NCBI GenBank assembly: GCA_947498845.1
Contig: CANMLX010000013.1
Location: 1 to 64,000, forward strand
Length of the DNA stretch: 64,000 nucleotides
Direction: 5' to 3'
Source of the DNA: an uncultured Flavobacteriaceae bacterium
GTDB lineage: Bacteria > Bacteroidota > Bacteroidia > Flavobacteriales > Flavobacteriaceae
The position numbers and the translations under genes were made by a program. Each line of letters begins with the position of its first letter. Position 1 is the first letter of the stretch. A model generated the notes under the pieces. It saw only the letters and a list, made by a program, of their open reading frames with translations. It was not told the DNA's origin and searched no databases. Positions 27,132 to 37,500 of the stretch are shown here, piece after piece.

Positions 27132-29483
27132 TTATCGACGAACGATAATATGAATCTTATTTTCATTGCCAAAAGTGTCAACAACCGTAATGGTATGCGC
27201 TCCTATTTTTGGTAAAACACCAAGTTCATGGATGTCTTTTGTACTACCTATAAACATTTCATCTAAATACCAAAACACCGTTGTCTCTGGCTTGGAGTGC
27301 GCTATTTTTAAAACAAGTTCATTGGTTGCGCCATCAAAATCTTTTGGAAGAAAAATGGTGTTGTTATTGTTAGGGTAAATAAACGCCATTGAAATAGCTA
27401 TATCTCCTAAACAATCTTCTCTAAACTTTGGTAAGACCTTATAAAATGGATTTTTGGCTTTATAATAATACGCCATTAAAGGCGGTAATACAAACCACGA
27501 TTTGTGAGTTATATTCTCTAAACTCTCACAAGTTGTATTAACTTGAAACATATTATTCTTATCCAGATGCACCACTATGTGATAAGGACATGGGGTTGTT
27601 TTTAAACCGCTTTTTTGCACAAACTTTTGTTCGACAGTATTACAATTTATTGAAGCTCTGTAGCCACTTAGTTTGCACACTTCTATGTTTTGCATTTCGT
27701 CAAATGGTTTTTCAAACCAATCACTATTTGGTAACGCATCAAATACATCAAACAATATTGGTGCAGCAGTTTGCACACCAACTAATCCTGGACGTCCTTC
27801 TCCGTCTGCATTTCCTACCCATATACCAACTACATAATCTTTGGTGCTCCCTATAGCCCAAGCGTCCCTAAACCCAAAACTTGTACCTGTTTTCCATGCA
27901 ATTTGTTTTGATCCATCAAAAAACTCCCAGTTTTCATCACTTTCGGGTCGGTTTACTTCTTTTAAGCTTTCATATGTGAGATAGACAGAAGCGGCATCAA
28001 ATACTGTTTTTTCATTGGTCTTTTTTCCAAAATCTACACTATCCTTAGCTAAAAAAATAGGTTCGCAAAACTCATTGGTGTAATATTCGCTAGAGGTTTC
28101 AGAAAAATGATTTAATGTAGAGGACAATGCGGCATAACTTTTACATAAATCCCAAAGGTTGCTTTCTGCTCCACCAAGAATTAAAGACAGCCCATAATGA
28201 TTGGCATTATGCTTTAAATCTTTGAGTTTTAAAAGTTTTAAAAAATGATAAAACTTGTCCAAACCAAAACTTTTAAGCATTCTTACTGCCGGTACATTTA
28301 ACGATCTTGACAAAGCCCGACTTGCTGCAACAGCACCATCGTACGTTTTATCATAATTTTCTGGCATATAACTCCCATAGTAAGTAGGTACATCTGTTAC
28401 TAAAGTGTTTGGTAATATATCGCCCGAATCTAACATAGCGGCATATAAAAAGGGTTTTAAAATGCTCCCTGTGCTTCTAGGTTTATCTATAATATCTACA
28501 TCTTTTTGATGTGCTTTGTCTGTTGGCGTATTACCAACATAAGCTAAAACTTGCCTAGTTTTTACATCTAACACCAATACTGCTGCATTATAAATTTCGT
28601 TCTGTTTTAATTGATTATAGTGGTTTTTTACAATGGTATTTACCTGTTCCTGAAGTCTTTTATTTATTGTGGTTTGCAAGCGTTTACCATAATGTGTTTT
28701 AACTGCTTTTTGTAGTAAATGTGGGGCTATTTGAGGTAGAACATAGGGTTTTTGAGGCAAATCTTCAGCTACAGCTAACTTGTATGTAAGTGTGTCTATA
28801 ATGGTTTTCTTTAATAGTTTCTTTAATAATCTATTACGTTTTTTTAGTAAACGTTCTTGGTTTTTACCAGGATAAATTAAACTAGGAGCGTTTGGTAAAA
28901 CTGCTAGAGTAGCACTTTCGGCCCAGGAAAGATCGTTTGCTTTTCTATTAAAGTAACGCCAGGAAGCAGCATCCAACCCAACAACATTACCTCCAAAAGG
29001 CGCATTACTTGTGTAGTAAGCTAATATTTCTTGTTTAGATGAACGAAGCTCTAATCGTGTAGCAAGAACAAGTTCCTTTAACTTTTCAAAATACGTACGT
29101 TGTTTTCCTTTTCGTGATAAACGTATTACTTGCTGTGTAATCGTACTTCCTCCGCGCTTAATGCCTTTAGAGGTTATATTCTCCCTTATGGCTTTAACTA
29201 TTGAAATGGGATTAAACCCTGGGTGATTGTAAAAATATTCATCTTCAAAATGAATAATGCAGGTTTTAAATTTCTCTGGTATACTATCGTTATAAGGAAA
29301 CCGCCATTGGCCATCTTTCGCTATTTGCGCTCCTAATAATTTGTTATTGGAACTTGTAATGACTGTTGTTGTAGGATCTTTAAAAAGTTGCTTTGGCAGG
29401 CAAAAATAGTATGCAATTAATAGGACAGTAACGATTACCGACTTTATCTTACGCCTTTTAATATAATTTACAACTCTTTTCAC
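27132..29483 (-). CDS. pbpC: penicillin-binding protein 1C
   Basis: 783 residues. An N-terminal membrane helix (about 13-30) leads a GT51 transglycosylase domain (about 55-225) with catalytic Glu80 in HFEDEYFYNHPGF and GGSTITQQ. The transpeptidase domain (about 295-570) has SILK with Ser340, SLN (394-396) and KTGT (531-534). A C-terminal BiPBP_C Ig-like domain (about 695-783) follows. It polymerises and cross-links peptidoglycan in the periplasm. In E. coli PbpC is non-essential and often sits with an alpha-2-macroglobulin gene; that neighbour is absent here. The start is about 37 bases after the 115-residue gene, so it could be the distal gene of the polyprenyl synthase operon. Confidence 0.94.
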   Translation of the reverse strand: MKRVVNYIKRRKIKSVIVTVLLIAYYFCLPKQLFKDPTTTVITSSNNKLLGAQIAKDGQWRFPYNDSIPEKFKTCIIHFEDEYFYNHPGFNPISIVKAIRENITSKGIKRGGSTITQQVIRLSRKGKQRTYFEKLKELVLATRLELRSSKQEILAYYTSNAPFGGNVVGLDAASWRYFNRKANDLSWAESATLAVLPNAPSLIYPGKNQERLLKKRNRLLKKLLKKTIIDTLTYKLAVAEDLPQKPYVLPQIAPHLLQKAVKTHYGKRLQTTINKRLQEQVNTIVKNHYNQLKQNEIYNAAVLVLDVKTRQVLAYVGNTPTDKAHQKDVDIIDKPRSTGSILKPFLYAAMLDSGDILPNTLVTDVPTYYGSYMPENYDKTYDGAVAASRALSRSLNVPAVRMLKSFGLDKFYHFLKLLKLKDLKHNANHYGLSLILGGAESNLWDLCKSYAALSSTLNHFSETSSEYYTNEFCEPIFLAKDSVDFGKKTNEKTVFDAASVYLTYESLKEVNRPESDENWEFFDGSKQIAWKTGTSFGFRDAWAIGSTKDYVVGIWVGNADGEGRPGLVGVQTAAPILFDVFDALPNSDWFEKPFDEMQNIEVCKLSGYRASINCNTVEQKFVQKSGLKTTPCPYHIVVHLDKNNMFQVNTTCESLENITHKSWFVLPPLMAYYYKAKNPFYKVLPKFREDCLGDIAISMAFIYPNNNNTIFLPKDFDGATNELVLKIAHSKPETTVFWYLDEMFIGSTKDIHELGVLPKIGAHTITVVDTFGNENKIHIIVRR

Positions 29484-29520
29484 CTAAAAGATATGAGCAA
29501 TGCTATTATTTTTAAACCAC

Positions 29521-29868
29521 TCAATACTTATGTTTAAACCATACTTTTTGCCACTCTCGTTTTAAAATTAAAAAAGACACTGCTTCCGACAGTTTTAAAA
29601 CATCGCTTCCGTCAAGTGCTTTAACCTGTTGCTCTGGCACATCAATAATATAAAGTAGGTTTAAATAATCAACAAATTTTTCCTGTATTAATTGGTATAG
29701 CTTTTCATGAAGCACTAATTTTAAACTTGAAGGCAAAATAGCTTCATGAAAATCTAAATCAATATTAGCCAAAGCAAAATCTTTATTGAGTTGTAGAATA
29801 AGTTTTTTATACAGATTTAACGCATTGGCTTCTTCAACTAAGGCTTCAAATGTAACGGGTATTTCCAC
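29521..29868 (-). CDS. conserved hypothetical protein
   Basis: 115 residues, no signal or membrane segment, mixed helical with amphipathic stretches (LYKKLILQLNKDFALANIDL, LVLHEKLYQLIQEKFVDYL) and a basic end (KREWQKVWFKHKY). I do not recognise a family. It starts 2 bases after the polyprenyl synthase stop, so it is almost certainly co-translated with it. Pbp1C follows downstream. A link to isoprenoid or envelope assembly is only guilt by association. Confidence 0.75.
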   Translation of the reverse strand: MEIPVTFEALVEEANALNLYKKLILQLNKDFALANIDLDFHEAILPSSLKLVLHEKLYQLIQEKFVDYLNLLYIIDVPEQQVKALDGSDVLKLSEAVSFLILKREWQKVWFKHKY

Positions 29869-29870
29869 AA

Positions 29871-30845
29871 CTAAACCGACCTATTCATTAAATTAACTCC
29901 AAATATTTTTAATAGCTCCTTTTTACTTTCAGAAATATCCAGAGCTTCTAGATTTTTAAACGCTTTGTGAGTGTATAACTCAATAGCATCTTTGGTAAGG
30001 TATGCCGCTCCAGACCTTACAAATATTTCTTTTACAGCACTAACTTTTGCTTCAACAGTGTAATCATTTTTATTAAATAAATGTTGTAATAATGTAGCAT
30101 CGTTTTCAGAAGAAAACTCCATAGCTTTTATATACAAATATGTTTTTTTATTTTCAATAATATCACCACCAACTTGTTTTCCAAAGGTTTTGGCATCTCC
30201 AAAGGCATCTAAATAATCATCCTGTAATTGGAATGCAATACCCAGATTTTTTCCAAATTCGTAAACACCTTCTTGATCTTTCTCTGAAGCACCTGCAATA
30301 ATAGCGCCCATTTTCATCGCTGCTCCCACCAAAACTGCCGTTTTGTACTCAATCATTTTTAGATATTCGTCTACAGTAACATCATTTCTTGTTTCAAAAT
30401 CTACATCGTATTGCTGGCCCTCACATACTTCAATGGCTGTTTTACTAAATAGCTTAGCTAAATTTCTAAACGTTTCAGGTTCATACTGCTCAAATAATTG
30501 GTAAGCCATAATTAACATCGCATCACCAGATAGTATCCCTCTGTTAATATCCCATTTTTCATGAACCGTTTGTGCGCCTCTTCTTAAAGGTGCGTCGTCC
30601 ATAATATCGTCATGCACCAAAGAAAAATTATGAAAAATCTCTACGCTCAATGCCGCATCTAATGCCTTTTTATAATCAGCACTAAAAATATCTGCGGCCA
30701 TTAGTGTAAGTACTGGTCTTAACCTTTTACCTCCAAGGTTTAGAATATAGTCTATAGGAGTATATAAATTTACGGGTTCCTTTACTGTTTTATAAGCTTT
30801 TAGGTAAGCCAAAAACTCTTTTTGGTATTTTTCTATTACAAGCAT
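29871..30845 (-). CDS. trans-polyprenyl diphosphate synthase
   Basis: 324 residues. It condenses isopentenyl diphosphate onto allylic diphosphates. The first aspartate-rich motif DDIMD (79-83) in FHNFSLVHDDIMDDAPLRRG, the LNLGGKRLRP binding loop (about 35-44), and the second motif QLQDDYLDAFGD (about 207-218) are present, as is GGDIIENKKTYL. The length fits either a short-chain (farnesyl/geranylgeranyl) or a quinone side-chain synthase, and chain length cannot be settled by eye. First gene of a three-gene minus-strand run. Its start lies in the 125-base gap shared with the divergent TetR operon, so its promoter may sit near the TetR operator. Confidence 0.92.
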   Translation of the reverse strand: MLVIEKYQKEFLAYLKAYKTVKEPVNLYTPIDYILNLGGKRLRPVLTLMAADIFSADYKKALDAALSVEIFHNFSLVHDDIMDDAPLRRGAQTVHEKWDINRGILSGDAMLIMAYQLFEQYEPETFRNLAKLFSKTAIEVCEGQQYDVDFETRNDVTVDEYLKMIEYKTAVLVGAAMKMGAIIAGASEKDQEGVYEFGKNLGIAFQLQDDYLDAFGDAKTFGKQVGGDIIENKKTYLYIKAMEFSSENDATLLQHLFNKNDYTVEAKVSAVKEIFVRSGAAYLTKDAIELYTHKAFKNLEALDISESKKELLKIFGVNLMNRSV

Positions 30846-30918
30846 TGCACAAAAATAACCAAATCACCCTATAAAATTCACCCAAAGTAAATTAAGTGTT
30901 AAATAATTATTAAAACCT

Positions 30919-30960
30919 AGGAAACTTTTTTTGTTTTTAAAGTTTCCTGTTGTAATTTTG
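30919..30960 (+). promoter_or_regulatory. promoter with TetR-type operator for the efflux operon
   Basis: A perfect inverted repeat AGGAAACTTT (30919-30928) / AAAGTTTCCT (30939-30948) has arms 20 bases apart centre to centre. It overlaps a Bacteroidota promoter: TTTG (30930-30933), 19-base spacer, TAATTTTG (30953-30960). The ATG of the tetR gene is 10 bases further on, implying a very short leader. Binding there would block sigma contact, which fits autorepression. Confidence 0.75.
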
Positions 30961-30970
30961 TGTATATATT

Positions 30971-31576
30971 ATGACAGAAAAGATTATACATAAAGCAGCA
31001 GATTTATTTTTAAACCTAGGGTTTAAAAGTGTAACCATGGACGATATAGCGCAAGCTATGGGTATATCTAAAAAAACCATATATGTTCATTTTGCCAATA
31101 AAACAAAGCTAGTTGAAGCTGTAACATTTACACTTTTTGAAACCATTAGTGACGGGATAGATATTATTTGTGATACTTCAGACAATCCAATAGAGGAGTT
31201 GTACGCAGTAAAACTATTTGTAATGAAACATTTAAAGGATGAAAAAGCATCACCTCAATACCAATTAAAAAAGTACTATCCTCAAATTTACGATGTATTA
31301 AAGTTTAAGCAATTTGAAAAAATGCATGATTCTGTAAAAGAAAGTCTTAAAAAAGGGGTAGAGACCACACTTTTTAGAGCCAACATCGATGTGGATTTTA
31401 TATCCAGAATGTATTTTAATGGTATGACGGGTATAAAGGATAACGCCATATTTCCGCAGGAGCTTTTTAGTATGAACTATTTAATGGAAAGCTATTTAGA
31501 ATATCACTTAAGAGCCATTGTAACACAAGATGGTCTAAAAATATTAAACAAGTTTATAACATCAAATCAATCATAA
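30971..31576 (+). CDS. TetR family regulator of the RND efflux operon
   Basis: 201 residues. The N-terminal helix-turn-helix (about 20-50) reads SVTMDDIAQAMGISKKTIYV with the classic TetR tail HFANKTKLVE. The C-terminal part (about 60-195) is the helical ligand-binding and dimerisation domain. It is first in the operon, 3 bases before the TolC-like gene, and has a palindromic operator in its promoter. It is therefore likely an autoregulated repressor of the pump, released by a substrate or lipid-like ligand (inference). Confidence 0.92.
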   Translation: MTEKIIHKAADLFLNLGFKSVTMDDIAQAMGISKKTIYVHFANKTKLVEAVTFTLFETISDGIDIICDTSDNPIEELYAVKLFVMKHLKDEKASPQYQLKKYYPQIYDVLKFKQFEKMHDSVKESLKKGVETTLFRANIDVDFISRMYFNGMTGIKDNAIFPQELFSMNYLMESYLEYHLRAIVTQDGLKILNKFITSNQS

Positions 31577-31579
31577 AAC

Positions 31580-32947
31580 ATGAAAAACAAACTAATTTTT
31601 ATATTTAGTTTTCTATGTAGTTCAATGCTTTTTGCTCAAGACATAAGTCACAGTTTTTCTTTACAAAGCGCTATTGATTATGCATTAGAAAACAACAGAA
31701 CTGCTAAAAATGCAGTACTAAATATAAAAGCCGCAGAAAAACAAAAATGGGAAACTACCACTATAGGTTTACCTCAAATTAATGGAGCTATAGGATATCA
31801 AAATTGGCTTAAGCAACAAGTTTCATTAATTCCTGCATTTATACTTCCAGAGGATGCAAGAAATGATCTAGGGCTTGGCTTAAATGACCAATTCCCAACT
31901 GTGTTTGGTACGAAACAAAATGTAAATGCCACTGTAACCCTTAACCAACTTATTTTTGATGGCTCCTATTTGGTGGGTCTACAATCTGCTAAAGTATTTT
32001 TAGACATCTCTAAAAATGCTAAAGAAAAAACAGATTTAGAGGTTAGAAAAGCAGTTATTAACGCCTATGGTAATGTGCTTTTAGCCGAAGAAAGTGTAAA
32101 CATTTTAGAACGAAACATTGCGGTTTTAAAGAAAAACCTCAACGAGACCACCAAAATATACGAAAACGGTTTAGGCGATGAAGAAAGTGTTGAACAATTA
32201 CAAATTACGCTTTCGGGTTTAGAAAGTAATTTAAACAACACCACCCGTTTAAAAAATCTAGCCTATCAAATGCTAAATATAACTGTGGGTACAGATATAA
32301 ATGCTAAAACTACCTTAACCGATGATTTAGAAACTTTAACCGCACAAAATATAGTAATAGAACTCATTGATAGCGAAGAAAACATAGAAAACAACATCGA
32401 TTTTAAAATTGCAGAAAACGACAAAATATCAAAAGAGCTTCTTTTAAAATTAGAAAAAAGTAAAGCCCTACCAAGCCTTTCTGCTTTTGTAAATGGAGGC
32501 TATTCTGCGTTTAGTGATTCGTTTACATTTACAGACAGTGACCAAAAATGGTTTGGCACCTCTCTGTTAGGTGTAAACATGAACATTCCCATTTTTAGTT
32601 CTGGAGGACGAAGCGCCGCAACCCAACGCGCCAAAATTAATCTGGAAAAGGCAAAAGCCGATTTAACTGAAACGCAACAAAAATTAAAACTTCAAATCGC
32701 ATCGGCAAAAAGCGATTATCAGTTTGCTATTGAGGATTATAATAACAAAAAACAAAATTTAAATCTTGCAGAGCGTATCGAGAAAAAAAATCAAACAAAA
32801 TTTTTTGAAGGTATTTCAACAAGTTTCGAATTAAGACAGGCTCAAACACAATTATATAGTTCTCAGCAACAATTTTTACAAGCGATGCTTGATGTAATTA
32901 ACAAAAAGGCCGAATTAGAAACCGTATTAAACACTGTAAATAAATAA
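31580..32947 (+). CDS. TolC family outer-membrane efflux protein
   Basis: 455 residues. Signal peptide about 1-20 (CSSMLFAQ). Two related halves follow (about 25-240 and 260-455), each with long coiled-coil helices and short beta strands, e.g. SLQSAIDYALENNRTAKNAV at the start and KNQTKFFEGISTSFELRQAQ, the TolC-type repeat, near the end. It forms the trimeric exit duct for the RND pump. It is 9 bases before the adaptor gene; same transcript. Confidence 0.93.
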   Translation: MKNKLIFIFSFLCSSMLFAQDISHSFSLQSAIDYALENNRTAKNAVLNIKAAEKQKWETTTIGLPQINGAIGYQNWLKQQVSLIPAFILPEDARNDLGLGLNDQFPTVFGTKQNVNATVTLNQLIFDGSYLVGLQSAKVFLDISKNAKEKTDLEVRKAVINAYGNVLLAEESVNILERNIAVLKKNLNETTKIYENGLGDEESVEQLQITLSGLESNLNNTTRLKNLAYQMLNITVGTDINAKTTLTDDLETLTAQNIVIELIDSEENIENNIDFKIAENDKISKELLLKLEKSKALPSLSAFVNGGYSAFSDSFTFTDSDQKWFGTSLLGVNMNIPIFSSGGRSAATQRAKINLEKAKADLTETQQKLKLQIASAKSDYQFAIEDYNNKKQNLNLAERIEKKNQTKFFEGISTSFELRQAQTQLYSSQQQFLQAMLDVINKKAELETVLNTVNK

Positions 32948-32956
32948 TCAATCAAA

Positions 32957-34126
32957 ATGAAACGAATATATTCACTATTAATCGCAACACTGGTTTTAGT
33001 ATCTTGTGGTGGTGATAAAAAAATGTCTGTTGAGGATATTATAGCCACTGGCAATCTAGAACAGATAAGAAAAAAGAAAACCGAACTAGATGCTTCTGCT
33101 CAAGACATTGCTTCACAACTTAAGCAACTTGAAAAAGAAATAAAAAAATTAGACCCGCAGGAAAAAGTGCCATTAATTACCACATTTGCTGTAAAGGAAA
33201 CTATTTTTAATCATTATGTAGAGTTACAAGGTAATGTAAGTACTAAGCAAAACGTTGTTATTTACCCTGAATATTCTGGCACATTAACACGTGTTTATGT
33301 AAAAGAAGGACAAAACGTTAAAAAAGGGCAAACCCTTGCTAAAATTGACGATGGCGGTTTAAGCCAACAAGTAACGCAATTACAAATTCAGGCAGATTTA
33401 GCTAAAACAACTTTTGAACGCCAGGAAAGACTGTGGAATCAAAAAATAGGCAGTGAAATTCAGTATTTGCAAGCTAAATCGGCTTACGAAGCCCAAGAAC
33501 AAGCCGTTAGCCAAATAAAACAACAAGTAGGTAAAACACTAGTTAGAGCGCCTTTCTCTGGTACTATTGATGATGTAATAACAGAACAAGGTACTGTAGT
33601 CGCTCCAGGGCAATCCATGCTGTTTAGAATTGTAAACCTAAAAGATATGTACATTGAAACCGATGTGCCTGAGCGTTACATATCTAATGTAGTTCCCGGT
33701 AAAAACGTAGAAGTAGAATTTCCTATTCTTGGAGAGAAAATGAATGCTAAAGTGCGTCAGGCAGGAAACTTTATTAATCCAGCAAACAGAACATTTAAAG
33801 CAGAAATAGCCATTAAAAACAAGAATAATAATATCAAGCCTAATTTAACTGCAAAACTTAAAATAAACGATTATACCAGTGATAAAGCTATCTTAATAAA
33901 GCAGAGTATAATTTCTGAAAATGCAGAAGGTGACCAGTACGTGTACATTGTTTCAGATAAAAATGAGAACAAAGCCAAAGCTAAACGTGTTATTATAACC
34001 ACTGGAAAAACACAAGGAGACTATATTGAGGTTCGTTCTGGTTTAAAAAATGGCGATGAAATTATTGACGAAGGTGCTAGAAGTGTTAAAGATGGACAGG
34101 ATGTGAAGATACTTTCTCAAAGTTAA
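32957..34126 (+). CDS. RND efflux periplasmic adaptor (membrane fusion lipoprotein)
   Basis: 389 residues. The signal ends at LVLVSC (Cys17), so it is lipidated. A coiled coil at about 30-65 (KKTELDASAQDIASQLKQLE) precedes the barrel. Biotinyl-lipoyl halves are visible as YSGTLTRVYVKEGQNVKKGQ (about 110-129) and APFSGTIDDVITEQGTVVAP. A hairpin between them (about 135-190) docks on TolC. The C-terminal beta-barrel and membrane-proximal domain end in GLKNGDEIIDEGARSVKDGQ. It bridges the inner-membrane pump and the OM channel. Confidence 0.94.
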   Translation: MKRIYSLLIATLVLVSCGGDKKMSVEDIIATGNLEQIRKKKTELDASAQDIASQLKQLEKEIKKLDPQEKVPLITTFAVKETIFNHYVELQGNVSTKQNVVIYPEYSGTLTRVYVKEGQNVKKGQTLAKIDDGGLSQQVTQLQIQADLAKTTFERQERLWNQKIGSEIQYLQAKSAYEAQEQAVSQIKQQVGKTLVRAPFSGTIDDVITEQGTVVAPGQSMLFRIVNLKDMYIETDVPERYISNVVPGKNVEVEFPILGEKMNAKVRQAGNFINPANRTFKAEIAIKNKNNNIKPNLTAKLKINDYTSDKAILIKQSIISENAEGDQYVYIVSDKNENKAKAKRVIITTGKTQGDYIEVRSGLKNGDEIIDEGARSVKDGQDVKILSQS

Positions 34127-34160
34127 TAGTTTAACTGTTTAGAAGTTTAGAGCAACTACA

Positions 34161-34529
34161 ATGAAATCATTTTCGTTTGAAAAATTAAACGTTTGGCAAG
34201 AATCAAGACAACTGTCTGTAAAAATATATATGCTTACTAAAGAGTTTCCTTCTGATGAGAAATTTGGATTAATCAGCCAAATGAGAAGATGTGCTATTTC
34301 AATCGCATCAAATATAGCTGAAGGATCGGGGAGACACTCAAATAAAGATAAAGCACGATTTACAGAGATAGCTTACGGTTCAGCTTTAGAATTACTTAAT
34401 CAAATTATTCTAGCTACAGACTTGAATTTTATTTCAGAAAATGAATACCATAGATTAAGAGTAACAATTAGTAAAATTACGGCCATGTTAGATGGTTTGT
34501 ATAAGTCACAATTAAAAACCAAGGTTTAA
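34161..34529 (+). CDS. four-helix bundle (S23/IVP) protein inserted in efflux operon
   Basis: 122 residues. It shows the family pattern FEKLNVWQESRQLSVKIYML, FGLISQMRRCAISIASNIAE then GSGRHS, and ELLNQIILATDLNFI. The family was first seen within 23S rRNA intervening sequences and folds as a pentameric four-helix bundle; a cellular role is not settled. It sits between adaptor and permease, which normally adjoin. The inverted segments TTTAGAAGTTTAGAG (about 34138-34152) and CTCTAAACCTATA (34548-34560) flank it. That suggests insertion of a small mobile unit into the operon. Confidence 0.92.
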   Translation: MKSFSFEKLNVWQESRQLSVKIYMLTKEFPSDEKFGLISQMRRCAISIASNIAEGSGRHSNKDKARFTEIAYGSALELLNQIILATDLNFISENEYHRLRVTISKITAMLDGLYKSQLKTKV

Positions 34530-34588
34530 AGTTTTAGACGGTTCCCCCTCTAAACCTATAACCTAATCAACATATAAACTTTTTACCA

Positions 34589-37500
34589 ATGACTAATAAG
34601 ACGAAAAAAGTAGATAAAGAATTTGGTTTATCCTCTTGGGCTATTAATAATAAAACAACCATGTATGTTTTAATAGCACTTATACTAATGTTAGGTACAG
34701 GTGCTTACTTTAGTATGCCCAGAGAGAACTTCCCTGAGATTAAGGAAACCAAAATATATATAAGCTCTATATATCCAGGTAACACCGCCGAAGACATAGA
34801 AAAACTAATTACAGATCCCATAGAGGATAAACTTAAAACAGTGAGTAATGTTGTGGAAATTAACTCAACATCTCAAGAAGATTATTCTATTGTTATTGTT
34901 GAATTTGACGAAGACATTACTGTTGAAGCCGCAAAACAAAAGGTAAAAGATGAGGTAGACTCTGAAACCTCTAGTGAAGACTGGCCCACCTTTAACGGTG
35001 CCAAAGTAGAACCTAACGTGTTCGATTTAAGCATGTCTGAAGAAATTCCAATTCTAAATATAAACATCTCTGGCGATTATCCAATCGATAGACTTAAAGC
35101 GTTTGGTGAGTATTTAGAAGATAAAATTGAAGGCCTTGAAGAAATAAAGCAAGTTGATATTCGTGGGGCTCAGGAAAAAGAGGTAGAAGTTGCTGTAGAC
35201 ATCTATAAAATGATGGCTGCTCAAGTAAGTTTTGATGATATTATCAACACCATAGGTAGAGAAAATTTAACCATGTCTGCAGGTAATTTAATAGCTAGCG
35301 GACAACGACGTACTATACGTATTGTGGGTGAAATAGAAAATCCTAAAGACCTAGAAAGCTTTGTGGTAAAATCTGAAAAAGGCAATTCTATTTACTTAAG
35401 AGATGTCGCGCAGGTTACTTTTAGAGACGAAGATAAAACTACCTATGCACGCGAGTTTAGCCATCCAGTAGTGATGCTGGATGTAAAAAAACGTGCTGGA
35501 AAAAATATGGTGGCTGCAGCCGAACAAATTCAGGAGATCGTAGATAAAGCTATTGAAAACATTTTTCCTCCAGACTTAACGGTAACCATTGCTAACGACC
35601 AATCTTCGAAAACCATTGGTCAGGTAGACGATTTGGTGAACAATATCATCTTTGGTATTATTCTCGTAGTTACCGTTTTAATGTTCTTTTTAGGATTTAA
35701 AAATGCATTATTTGTTGGTTTCGCCATCCCTATGTCCATGTTCATGTCTTTAATGATATTAGATATGTTAGGATTTACCATGAATACCATGATACTTTTT
35801 GGGCTCATTATGGGACTAGGAATGCTGGTAGATAATGGTATTGTTCTAGTAGAAAATGTATACCGTTTAATGAAAGAAGAAGGCTTAAGTAGGATTGAAG
35901 CCGCCAAAAAAGGGATTGGTGAGATTGCCTTTCCAATCATTATTTCTACAGCAACTACAGTAGCTGCATTTATTCCTTTAGGGCTATGGCCTGGGGTTAT
36001 GGGGCAATTCATGATTTATTTTCCAAAAACTTTAGGGGTAGTATTAGGATCCTCTTTATTTGTAGCTATCTTTTTTAACTCGGTACTTGTATCTCAATTT
36101 ATGACCATTGAAGATAAAGACATGCCGCTTAAAAATATTATTAGAATATCTGCTATCGTAGGCGGTTTAGGCATACTCATCTTACTTTTTGGTGGCGATT
36201 ATCGTGGCTTAGGAAGCGTTATGATATTTACCATTATCCTACTTTGGATGTATCGTTTATTCTTAAGACGTTGGGCCAATGGATTCCAAAATAACATCTT
36301 ACCAAGATGGGAGCGTTTTTATGAGCGCTTACTTCGCGGTACACTAAGAGGCAAAATGCCTGCCATAATTTCTATTGGCACCTTTATATTATTAATTGTT
36401 GCCTTTATGGGCTTTGGAGCTTCGGTAGGAAGTCAACGTACAAAAGTTGAATTTTTCCCAGACAACACGCCTAATCAAATTATTGTATATATAGAATATC
36501 CCGAAGGCACCGATATTAAAAAAACCAATGCCATTACTAAAGATATTGAAGAACGCGTTTATAAAATTATAAACGAAGAAGCCTACATGCATGGTGATTT
36601 TAATTTCCTTACCGAAAGTGCGGTGTCTCAAGTTGGTGCAGGCGCTGGAAACCCTCAAACCGATGGTGGTTCTCAAGCAGAAATGCCACATCGTGGAAAA
36701 ATCACTGCTACCATGCGCGAATACAAATTTAGAGACGGTGCCGATAGTAATGTATTGCTTAAAAAAGTGCAGGAAGCCTTAAAAGGTATTTATCCAGGTG
36801 TAGCCATTTCGGTTGAAAAAGATGCCGTTGGCCCTCCAGCAGGATACCCTATTAATATTGAAATTGAAGGAAATGATTACAGCGAACTTATTGCTACTGC
36901 CGAAAAAATGCGCGACTTTATTAACACTAAAAACATTCAAGGTATTGATGAATTAAAGATAGATGTAAATAAGTCTAAACCTTCAATGCAAGTTGTAATA
37001 GATAGAAAAAAAGCAGGTGAATTGGGCGTGTCTTCAGGGCAAGTGGGGCAGCAACTACGAAATTCTATTTTTGGAGCCAAAGCAGGTATTTATAAAAAAG
37101 CAGGAGAGGACTACGATATCTATGTGCGTTTTAATGAAGAGAATAGGTATAACACCAGCGCTATATTTAATCAAAACATCACCTTTAGAGATATGGCTAC
37201 TGGACAGATTAAAGAAATTCCAGTCTCTACTGTAGCTAAGCAAAATAACACGTCTGGCTTTAGTGCTATAAAACATAGAAAAGTAAAACGTGTCGTGACA
37301 TTATATTCTGCATTAGCACCAGGATTTACAGATGCACAAGCCATCGTAACTCAAATTGAAAACGAAACAAAAGCCTATAGAGAAAATGAAGTTTCCGAAA
37401 GTATTAATATAGATTTTACAGGGCAAATTGAAGAGCAAAATAAGCAAATGAAGTTCTTAATGGGTGCATTCTTTACAGGGCTAGGTTTAATCTTCTTTAT

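Noticed and set aside
34161..34529. A missing 23S rRNA fragment around the four-helix gene
   Set aside because: No rRNA sequence flanks it; only the protein family is shared with rRNA intervening sequences.
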